From Microcaldota archaeon (GTDB lineage: Archaea; Micrarchaeota; Micrarchaeia; Micrarchaeales; Micrarchaeaceae): DNA of 5,882 nucleotides. The stretch spans positions 1-5,882 of the forward strand of contig JAJZJI010000080.1 in the NCBI GenBank assembly GCA_021828345.1, in the 5' to 3' direction. The notes under the pieces are model-generated. The model ran no database searches. It saw only the letters and a program-made list of their open reading frames with translations, and was not told where the DNA came from. This document shows, piece by piece, positions 1-5,240 of the stretch. The position numbers and the translations under genes were made by a program. Each line of letters opens with the position of its first letter. The stretch's first letter is position 1.

Positions 1-167
1 CTGCCTGCATAGTTTGCATACATACCTGCTTCGTCTATTAAGTTCTTTACTGTATCCTCTAGTTCTTGCTCAAAGCTTATTACGGCGCCCTCGTTTATCC
101 TCTTTGCGCCAGCATCCCTCAAAAATTCCTCGATGTCGTAGTAACTGAATCCTTTTTGTTTTCCCAA
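1..167 (-). CDS. Archaeal histone (histone-fold protein), C-terminus cut by window edge
   Basis: DNA-packaging histone-fold protein that should dimerise and wrap DNA as archaeal nucleosomes. Read on the minus strand, 55 complete codons are visible, ending at Tyr-Ala-Gly followed by AG, so the next residue is Arg or Ser. From residue 18 (DAGAKRINEGAVIS) to the end (NYAG) it aligns without gaps to the remembered archaeal histone pattern DAGAERVSDDARI...LARHAGR. This covers the end of helix 1, loop 1 and the long helix 2 (about residues 28-56). Helix 3 lies outside the window. The N-terminus (MGKQKGFSYYDIEEFLR) differs from the usual short PIAPVGRII start, with an acidic Asp-Ile-Glu-Glu turn in helix 1. 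The start is a TTG at 167-165: no ATG or GTG lies near in frame, and an AGGTG motif sits five bases upstream. It is divergent from nfo. The fold is nearly certain; the DNA-binding mode is inferred. Confidence 0.88.
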   Translation of the reverse strand, partial: MGKQKGFSYYDIEEFLRDAGAKRINEGAVISFEQELEDTVKNLIDEAGMYANYAG

Positions 168-172
168 CCAAA

Positions 173-177
173 CACCT
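173..177 (-). promoter_or_regulatory. Ribosome-binding site of the histone gene (AGGTG)
   Basis: AGGTG on the minus strand lies five bases before the TTG at 167. It matches the archaeal anti-Shine-Dalgarno complement (AGGAGGTGAT) and fixes the otherwise unattractive TTG as the start. Confidence 0.6.
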
Positions 178-192
178 AATGTAGTGAATAAC

Positions 193-212
193 TTTATATT
201 AACCTTTTTAAA
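193..212. promoter_or_regulatory. Compact divergent TATA region for histone (minus) and nfo (plus)
   Basis: Only 90 bases separate the two start codons. Candidate TATA elements are TTTATATT at 193-200 (plus strand) and TTTAAA at 207-212, which is palindromic and extended as TTTAAAAAGG on the minus strand. Using the usual TATA-to-start distance of about 25 bases, the minus element predicts a histone start near 182, giving a 15-base leader that contains AGGTG. The plus elements predict nfo starts near 222 or 234, giving leaders of 36 or 24 bases. Which element serves which gene cannot be decided from sequence. Confidence 0.5.
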
Positions 213-236
213 CTAATCTATTCTAATCAGATTAGT
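212..236. repeat. CTAATC/GATTAG palindrome, operator-like
   Basis: ACTAATC at 212-218 is inverted exactly as GATTAGT at 230-236. A further copy of CTAATC at 223-228 forms the 13-base palindrome CTAATC-A-GATTAG with 230-235. The two direct CTAATC copies start ten bases apart, about one helical turn. The cluster overlaps the predicted nfo transcription start and abuts the TTTAAA element used on the minus strand. This is the arrangement expected of a transcription-factor site acting on one or both genes. No regulator is identified and the function is inferred from position and symmetry only. Confidence 0.4.
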
Positions 237-246
237 GGCATTCTTT

Positions 247-251
247 AGGTG
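247..251 (+). promoter_or_regulatory. Ribosome-binding site of nfo (AGGTG)
   Basis: AGGTG ends six bases before the TTG at 258 and supports that rare start codon. The same AGGTG-plus-TTG arrangement is used by the divergent histone gene. Confidence 0.6.
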
Positions 252-257
252 GGGTAA

Positions 258-1127
258 TTGACTAAATTAGATTTTAATGGGATAAAATTTGGATTTCATC
301 TCTCTATTGCGGGCAATATTTCAAATGCTCCAAAAGAGGCATTATCAATGGACTATGGCACATTTCAGATATTCGTATCAAACCCAAGATCTTGGAATGT
401 AAAGGCAATAGATGAGAATAGTGCATTAGAATTTAAGGAAATTTCGCTTGCGTTTAAGAAAAGTATATTTGCGCATGCACCATATTTGGCAAACCCAAGT
501 TCTCCAAAAGCAGAAATATTGAAAAAAAGTATAAATTTACTTAAAGGCAATATAGATAATTGTTCAATGCTTGGCATACCTTATTTGGTTGTACATATAG
601 GATCGCATTTGGGTAGCGGTTATAATGCTGGGCTTAATAGCATAATAAAAAGCATACCAAAAGTGCTTGACAATACAAATAATGATGTAACTATACTGCT
701 TGAAAATTCTTCAGGTTATAAGAACAGTATGGGATCAAAAATAAGCGAGATATCTGAAATATTGAAAAACATTAACAGCAAAAGAGTTGGCGTATGTATA
801 GATACCTGCCATGCTTTTGCGGCGGGTTATGACATAAGAACACCTGAAGGTATGCGCATTTTTATGTCTGAGATAGATAGCGGTTTTGGATTTGATAGGG
901 TAAAACTCATACATTTAAATGATGCTAAATTCGATTGCAATAGCGGGCTTGATAGGCATTGGCATATTGGTCAAGGAAGAATAGGCATAGATGGATTTAC
1001 AAATTTCTTTAAAATGAATAAAATGGATTCTAAATGCTTTGTAATGGAATTGCCTACCGATGTGTATGGTGATAATAGTAAAAATCTTAAAGCGGTAAAA
1101 TCTATAATAAATGGCATTAAAAATTAA
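258..1127 (+). CDS. nfo: Endonuclease IV (AP endonuclease, Nfo family)
   Basis: Metal-dependent apurinic/apyrimidinic endonuclease of base-excision repair; it cuts the backbone 5' to abasic sites and can trim blocked 3' ends. The 289-residue length is normal for this TIM-barrel family. The family signatures appear in order: FGFHLSIAGN (11-20), TFQIFVSNPRSW (35-46), HAPYLANP (73-80), VVHIGSH (111-117), LLEN (147-150), VCIDTCHAFAAGYD (179-192), KLIHLNDAK (216-224), DRHWHIGQGRIG (232-243) and MELPTD (263-268). All nine metal ligands of E. coli Nfo have counterparts: His73, His113, Glu149, Asp182, His185, His219, Asp232, His234 and Glu264, so an active trinuclear centre is expected. The start is TTG, supported by AGGTG six bases upstream. 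The gene is single, divergent from a histone gene and convergent with the lipid kinase gene. Nothing suggests truncation. Confidence 0.96.
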   Translation: MTKLDFNGIKFGFHLSIAGNISNAPKEALSMDYGTFQIFVSNPRSWNVKAIDENSALEFKEISLAFKKSIFAHAPYLANPSSPKAEILKKSINLLKGNIDNCSMLGIPYLVVHIGSHLGSGYNAGLNSIIKSIPKVLDNTNNDVTILLENSSGYKNSMGSKISEISEILKNINSKRVGVCIDTCHAFAAGYDIRTPEGMRIFMSEIDSGFGFDRVKLIHLNDAKFDCNSGLDRHWHIGQGRIGIDGFTNFFKMNKMDSKCFVMELPTDVYGDNSKNLKAVKSIINGIKN

Positions 1128-1128
1128 A

Positions 1129-1152
1129 CGCCTTAAAAAACAGAAATTTTTT
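1129..1152. terminator. Bidirectional A/T-run terminator between convergent genes
   Basis: The short gap after nfo holds six A's (1135-1140, read as U's on the minus strand) and six T's (1147-1152) around CAGAAA. The runs can pair as a weak hairpin. Archaeal termination depends mainly on T-runs, so this segment could end both nfo (plus) and the kinase gene (minus). Confidence 0.45.
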
Positions 1153-2099
1153 CAAATAAATGATATGACCTTATATAAAATAATACCGGCAATAGCAATT
1201 GTTATGTTGTCATCAAAAATTATACTTATGCTCTCTATCAATGCAAGTGTTACGCCTAGTGGTATACTATAAATTCCTATAAATGGAAATGCTCCAATTG
1301 CAAATGAGCCAAAATAACCAATAAAACCTAGTATGCTTTTATTCTTATTATACGGTAATTTTATTTTTCTACCGATGCCAACTATTGTTGCAAGTGCATC
1401 AGATATAAACAGTGCCACAAGCATCGAAAGCGCAAGTGGTAGATAATCTATAAATCCAAGTACGGCGATGGCACCTATGCCTAAATAGAGTGCACCTCTG
1501 CCAAATAATATCCCATTTCTTTCAAATCTCTTCAATTTTTTGGATATACTATTATTGCTTGCCCCCATATAGCTATTGAGCATATACCCAAATAACATAT
1601 AACCTAATACAAAATAGGTTCCAAGTCTATACCCTAAAAAATATACTGTAGATATTACTATTATACCCATAATTATTTGTACAACATCTCGCTTTCTCTC
1701 AACTGATACATTCTTTCTTGTTTGCAATTCCTCTTTTGTTATTATAGGTATAGAGCTTATCAAAAGCCCAATTGCAAATATTTGAACAACGGGAATTATA
1801 GTATAATGGTAATTAATAATCCAATAACCTGATGATATGTATATTATGGCAATGATCGCACCGAAAATAAGGTTATTTTTTGTATACTGGTAAAATAGTG
1901 TTGGAGCTAATATTGATATGCCTAATAATATAAACGTTCCATGTATTTTACCATAATAGAGAAATATAACAATAAGAGCAAATAAAAATGATAAGATAAC
2001 CTCAGTTAAATAAAGTTTTATGTTTTTATCGTGCATTCTTGTATATAACACTATGGCAAATATTAAAATACAGACAAAAAATAATAGATACTCTATCAT
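1152..2099 (-). CDS. Dolichol-kinase-like integral membrane CTP-dependent lipid kinase (COG0170 type)
   Basis: Probably transfers phosphate from CTP to a membrane lipid alcohol such as dolichol, polyprenol or another isoprenoid. The 315-residue protein is almost all hydrophobic, with about 11-12 membrane spans. The C-terminal half carries signatures of the SEC59/DGK1/phytol kinase family: ERKRDVVQIIMG (134-145), FGRGALYLGIGA (199-210), LFISDALATIVG (230-241) with Asp234, the cytosolic LPYNKNKSILGF (248-259), and ALIESISIIFDDNIT (286-300) with Glu289 and Asp296-Asp297-Asn298. Residues 1-120 add about five further spans. In the family motif E..RK.vH, the Lys and His appear here as Asp138 and Gln141. 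The gene is divergent from uppS, which makes polyprenyl diphosphates, so dolichol or polyprenol is an attractive substrate. The start is ATG; no ribosome-binding site is seen and the predicted leader is short. An archaeal ether-lipid precursor kinase is an alternative. Confidence 0.82.
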   Translation of the reverse strand: MIEYLLFFVCILIFAIVLYTRMHDKNIKLYLTEVILSFLFALIVIFLYYGKIHGTFILLGISILAPTLFYQYTKNNLIFGAIIAIIYISSGYWIINYHYTIIPVVQIFAIGLLISSIPIITKEELQTRKNVSVERKRDVVQIIMGIIVISTVYFLGYRLGTYFVLGYMLFGYMLNSYMGASNNSISKKLKRFERNGILFGRGALYLGIGAIAVLGFIDYLPLALSMLVALFISDALATIVGIGRKIKLPYNKNKSILGFIGYFGSFAIGAFPFIGIYSIPLGVTLALIESISIIFDDNITIAIAGIILYKVISFI

Positions 2100-2130
2100 A
2101 AAACCATTTCATTTAATTACATAACAAATC

Positions 2131-2140
2131 TTTTATAAAT
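2131..2140 (-). promoter_or_regulatory. TATA box of the lipid kinase gene
   Basis: ATTTATAAAA on the minus strand matches the archaeal TATA consensus. It places a transcription start near 2109, about ten bases before the ATG. This fits a very short leader without a Shine-Dalgarno site. Confidence 0.5.
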
Positions 2141-2195
2141 ACATACATGCTCAAATAGTACTAGGTCATAACAGATAAATATATAAATACATTAA

Positions 2196-2248
2196 TTAAT
2201 ATATTTCAGAAGGCAACTAAATATATTAAAATAAGCTATATTAATATA
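2196..2248. repeat. AT-rich inverted repeats in the kinase/uppS intergenic region
   Basis: TTAATATATTT (2196-2206) is repeated exactly inverted as AAATATATTAA (2219-2229), an 11-base stem around a 12-base loop. It is followed by the perfect 12-base palindrome TATATTAATATA (2237-2248). TTAATATAT thus occurs three times in alternating orientation within the 216-base non-coding stretch. It may be a regulator site, extra TATA-like elements, or chance symmetry in very AT-rich DNA. I see no open frame or RNA gene in this stretch. Confidence 0.45.
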
Positions 2249-2267
2249 TGATTGTAGTGTGTTGTCA

Positions 2268-2275
2268 TATATAAT
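2268..2275 (+). promoter_or_regulatory. TATA box of the uppS-DUF2070 unit
   Basis: TATATAAT lies so that transcription would begin near 2297, leaving about 19 bases of leader that carry the GAGGT site. Several other A/T-rich elements nearby could substitute. Confidence 0.45.
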
Positions 2276-2303
2276 AACATGTAATTTAAGATAATATTTA
2301 TAC

Positions 2304-2308
2304 GAGGT
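2304..2308 (+). promoter_or_regulatory. Ribosome-binding site of uppS (GAGGT)
   Basis: GAGGT ends seven bases before the ATG at 2316 and matches the centre of AGGAGGTGAT. It supports this ATG as the start. Confidence 0.6.
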
Positions 2309-2315
2309 TAATCTA

Positions 2316-3029
2316 ATGAGGAAAAGCTCCCAAAATTGGAATCCACCAAGACATATTGCTATAATACCGGATGGTAATAGGCGATGGTCTAGGGAAAATA
2401 AATTCAGCTTGATGAGTAGCTATGATCTTGGAATAAAGAAGTTCATTGACGTTAGCATATGGGCAAAGGAGCTTGGCGTTAATACCATATCTGTTTGGGC
2501 GCTATCTACTGAGAATTTGGTAAATAGAAGCAGAATGGAGTTGAATACCTTATTTAAGCTATATAATCGTGCTTCAAGAGATCCGCAGATACTTCAGACA
2601 TTGGATAAGAATAATGCTCGTGTTCGGGTTGTTGGAAATACAAGAGCACTACCAAAGTATCTTCGTGATTCATTAAAGTATTTGGAAAATAAGAGTAAGA
2701 AGAATGACGGTTTATCTATTAATGTACTAGTCGGCTATGGTGGAAAGGAGGATATACTATATGCTGTAAAGCGTATAGTCGAGAGCAAAAGTAGAAGTAT
2801 AAAACTTACATATGATGCTATAAAAGAGAATCTCAGAACCTCTATGCTTCCTGATATAGATCTTATAATAAGAACGTCTGGCGAGATGCGTCTATCTGGA
2901 TTATTGCCCTGGCAGGCCTGTTATTCAGAGCTGTATTTTTCAAAGAAATATTGGCCAAGCTTCGATAAAAATGATCTGAAACGGGCGATAAGCTCCTACT
3001 CAGAAAGAAATAGGAGATTTGGAAAGTAG
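2316..3029 (+). CDS. uppS: Cis-prenyltransferase (polyprenyl diphosphate synthase, UppS family)
   Basis: Adds isopentenyl diphosphate units in cis configuration to an allylic diphosphate, giving the long polyprenyl diphosphate that becomes the lipid carrier for glycosylation. The 237-residue length is typical. Visible motifs are HIAIIPDGNRRW (13-24) with catalytic Asp19, WALSTEN (61-67), NVLVGYGGKEDIL (136-148), and RTSGEMRLSGLLPWQ (186-200) with Arg186, Arg192 and Ser194 matching E. coli Arg194, Arg200 and Ser202. YSELYF (203-208) contains Glu205, matching E. coli Glu213 at the metal and IPP site. The protein ends in the usual RRFG. One oddity is that E. coli Arg39 and Gly42-His43, which help hold the allylic diphosphate, align with Leu32 and Ser35-Tyr36. 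The ATG start has a good GAGGT site. DUF2070 follows after 12 bases, probably in one transcript, and a dolichol-kinase-like gene diverges upstream. Confidence 0.94.
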   Translation: MRKSSQNWNPPRHIAIIPDGNRRWSRENKFSLMSSYDLGIKKFIDVSIWAKELGVNTISVWALSTENLVNRSRMELNTLFKLYNRASRDPQILQTLDKNNARVRVVGNTRALPKYLRDSLKYLENKSKKNDGLSINVLVGYGGKEDILYAVKRIVESKSRSIKLTYDAIKENLRTSMLPDIDLIIRTSGEMRLSGLLPWQACYSELYFSKKYWPSFDKNDLKRAISSYSERNRRFGK

Positions 3030-3041
3030 TACTGTGTTTTA

Positions 3042-4901
3042 ATGGTAAATACACATGCAACAAATGCTATAAGTAAATATACAAATTTTTTTGGTAAGGG
3101 CCTTCCTAGTGGAAAGGTCATAATGCTTCTATTAATTTGTGCATCTATAGTGATGAGTGTCGCATCTGTTGCTCTTGTGCATTACAAGAATATACCAGAT
3201 ACGTTATATAGTATAATTATAAGCGGTGTATTGTTTAGCATAATAGCGCTGATAATACCTACAATATTAACCGTATTATCAATAAAAATAGCCATAAGAA
3301 AAATATATGTAAAGCATATAATATTTCTCTCATTTATTGGAGAGATAGCATTTGCTATGTATATACTTTTGGGTAGCATACTATATTTGATATTTGGAAT
3401 ACCAATAGCCATACTTGTAATTATAGTAGGAACCGCAAGTCTTTTTGGATGGTGGTTCTTTGCAGGCCGCATGCTTTTATCAAAATTAAAAAAAATAGTT
3501 CCATTAGCTCTTGTGCAACCGACCCTATACATATTGTTTTATATACCTGCAAGTAACTTTTTGTTTAATTTGAATATACCGATATATACGCTGTTAATAA
3601 AGCTCTATGCTGGAATATTTGTGTTTGCCATTGTAATATATGCAATAATATCTGTTTTCAACAGACCCTTAAAGAAGGGATTAGGCATAAATGGCATAGA
3701 TACATTCTCTGCAATGTTTCAGGATTGGCTTTTTGGCATAAGTACTCAGTTGCCTTTCGGTAAAGAGTATGGTGAGCGTGTATCTATATCTACAGATACA
3801 ATAATATTTAGCCCACCGCAGAAAAATAATGAAAATGAAAAAGTTATATTATTCATACCAAACATACATTATGGTGCTATGGGTAATATCGGAGGCAGCA
3901 ATTTTCCATATTTAATGGAGCATAGATCAAATATTAAACATAATGCAACTACGCTTATCATGCATACTGCAGTAAATGAGGATATGAATCCTACATTTGC
4001 ACATGAAATATCTAAGCTAAATCAGACGCTTGATTATGTTGTAAGTAATATCAAAACGAGAAAATCAAAAATAAAACTCTTTAAAGGGTCATATAATAAT
4101 GCAAATGTTACAGAATTGCGCTTTAACGGAATTTCTATTGTAATAATGAGCAGAGCCCCTAATATAACTGAGGATATGGCTCCTGAAGTGTCGGTCATAT
4201 TTAAAAAGATACTTGAAAGCGATCCATCAAGAAAAGGAAATACAATAGTTTTAATAGATGCACACAATTCAAGAATCGAAAATGTGAGTGCAGCTGAATT
4301 AGATGGTGTTAAGCTAAATACACCATATGTTGAAGATTACATAAATGCAATAAAGGGCATGTCAAAAATATGTGAATCCAGCACTATAAAAATGGGAATA
4401 AGTAAAAATGATGTATATAAAGCATTGGGCGGTCCGATAGATATTGCAAACGGCAATATGAACATTATAGTTTTTGATATAAGTGGATATAAATATGGAA
4501 TAATCCAGTTTAATTCCAATAATATGCTGCCATCACTAAGAGAGAGTATAGTAAGGCATGTGAAGAAGCGTTATAATATTGATATAGAGGTATGTACTAC
4601 CGATACTCATGCTGTGAATTCGATAAGCGTTCCGGCGAGCAATGTTTTAGGTAGAGAAACAAAATTCGAGAGATTGAAGCCATTAATAGACGCGCATATT
4701 TTGGAAGCTATTAAAAAAATAAATGTCTATACAATAGGTAATGAACATATAGATGTAAAGAATTTTTCAGTGTGGGGTAAAAATTCGAGAGAGCGTATAA
4801 CTGCAGTGTTAAGTTCGGTAATTTCAATAGCAAAGATATTAGTACCAACAATAATAATAGTTGGATTTATTGCAGCTGCATGGATCGTCTCATTTATATA
4901 A
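3042..4901 (+). CDS. DUF2070 family archaeal membrane protein
   Basis: Uncharacterised archaeal family; no function is established that I know of. The 619-residue protein has three parts. An N-terminal block of about six or seven hydrophobic segments lies around residues 26-47, 55-84, 91-112, 113-140, 154-175 and 180-206. A large soluble domain covers about 215-590, and a single C-terminal anchor about 594-619. The soluble part carries the family-like motifs IPNIHYGAMGNIGGSNFP (272-289, His276), HTAVNEDMNP (308-317, His308 and Asp314), LIDAHNS (404-410, Asp406, His408, Asn409) and TDTHAVN (520-526, Asp521, His523). These scattered His and Asp residues look like a metal-dependent hydrolase site, which is my inference. 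The start at 3042 follows uppS by 12 bases without a clear ribosome-binding site, suggesting translation coupled to uppS. Its partner genes suggest a role in envelope lipid or glycan processing. Length and frame look intact. Confidence 0.88.
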   Translation: MVNTHATNAISKYTNFFGKGLPSGKVIMLLLICASIVMSVASVALVHYKNIPDTLYSIIISGVLFSIIALIIPTILTVLSIKIAIRKIYVKHIIFLSFIGEIAFAMYILLGSILYLIFGIPIAILVIIVGTASLFGWWFFAGRMLLSKLKKIVPLALVQPTLYILFYIPASNFLFNLNIPIYTLLIKLYAGIFVFAIVIYAIISVFNRPLKKGLGINGIDTFSAMFQDWLFGISTQLPFGKEYGERVSISTDTIIFSPPQKNNENEKVILFIPNIHYGAMGNIGGSNFPYLMEHRSNIKHNATTLIMHTAVNEDMNPTFAHEISKLNQTLDYVVSNIKTRKSKIKLFKGSYNNANVTELRFNGISIVIMSRAPNITEDMAPEVSVIFKKILESDPSRKGNTIVLIDAHNSRIENVSAAELDGVKLNTPYVEDYINAIKGMSKICESSTIKMGISKNDVYKALGGPIDIANGNMNIIVFDISGYKYGIIQFNSNNMLPSLRESIVRHVKKRYNIDIEVCTTDTHAVNSISVPASNVLGRETKFERLKPLIDAHILEAIKKINVYTIGNEHIDVKNFSVWGKNSRERITAVLSSVISIAKILVPTIIIVGFIAAAWIVSFI

Positions 4902-4903
4902 AC

Positions 4904-4921
4904 TTATTATATTCTTTTTAG
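4904..4921 (+). terminator. T-rich terminator after DUF2070
   Basis: TTATTATATTCTTTTTAG begins three bases after the DUF2070 stop and includes five consecutive T's (4915-4919). It suits archaeal T-run termination, but it lies inside the 3' end of the convergent small gene. Confidence 0.35.
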
Positions 4922-5155
4922 CTCATTCTTTGCACTCTTAATCTCTTCATTTGCATTTTCCATATGTTCAATTATGTTGCTAAGACTTTCTATAATACCA
5001 GCTTTTGTTATTACTGAGGCCTTTTTATTACGTGCAATATCCTTTCTTAATGAAATAACCTTTTTAGTGTGGGTTTTTAAATCTCTTGATATCTCATCAA
5101 ACATCCTATAATCAAATATGAGCTCACGCGATCCACTATTTTTTTTATTTACCAT
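4907..5155 (-). CDS. Small charged helical (coiled-coil-like) protein, unknown function
   Basis: I do not recognise this 82-residue protein. It has no membrane segment and no cysteine, is rich in Lys, Arg and Glu with a net positive charge, and reads as two helices: about residues 17-42, and 52-82 with Ile/Leu/Met spacing resembling a coiled coil (IIESLSNIIEHMENANEE). It is likely real: it has its own TATA box, fills the space between two genes, and stops five bases from the convergent DUF2070 stop. No Shine-Dalgarno site is seen before the ATG; the predicted leader is only about seven bases, so it may be read leaderless. It lies downstream of gatE on the same strand, 85 bases away. A small DNA-, RNA- or ribosome-associated protein is possible, but nothing identifies a partner. 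Confidence 0.65.
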   Translation of the reverse strand: MVNKKNSGSRELIFDYRMFDEISRDLKTHTKKVISLRKDIARNKKASVITKAGIIESLSNIIEHMENANEEIKSAKNELKRI

Positions 5156-5184
5156 ATAAGCACAATATAGGCTTGTAAAATAAG

Positions 5185-5192
5185 TTTATAAA
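5185..5192 (-). promoter_or_regulatory. TATA box of the small helical-protein gene
   Basis: TTTATAAA, in the minus-strand context GACTTTATAAACTTA, is a strong archaeal TATA match. It predicts a start near 5162, about seven bases before the ATG. This implies the gene can be transcribed separately from gatE. In the same 85-base gap a run of five T's on the minus strand (5232-5228), just after the gatE stop, could end gatE transcripts. Confidence 0.55.
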
Positions 5193-5240
5193 GTCTATTA
5201 TTTCATACTCTGTAAAATATGAATTGCAAAAATGTATATA

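Noticed and set aside
365..577. Open frame on the minus strand inside nfo
   Set aside because: It is antisense to a well-conserved part of endonuclease IV and has no recognisable motif or promoter.
2196..2229. Inverted repeat as an intrinsic terminator or small RNA hairpin
   Set aside because: It lies upstream of both divergent genes, its stem is all A/T and no T-run follows; a control element or chance is more likely.
2863..3063. Minus-strand open frame across the uppS/DUF2070 junction
   Set aside because: It overlaps the conserved UppS C-terminus and has no homology that I recognise; it is the shadow of a real gene.
3182..3532. Minus-strand open frame of 116 codons under the DUF2070 membrane block
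   Set aside because: It is antisense to clear membrane spans. Low stop density opposite hydrophobic ATA-rich coding sequence explains it.
4034..4519. Two minus-strand open frames (4034-4267 and 4337-4519) opposite DUF2070
   Set aside because: Both lie opposite the soluble domain and lack promoter, ribosome-binding site or known motifs.
5202..5223. Six-base inverted repeat TTCATA/TATGAA between gatE and the small gene
   Set aside because: It is too short and A/T-rich to be told from chance in this 85-base gap.
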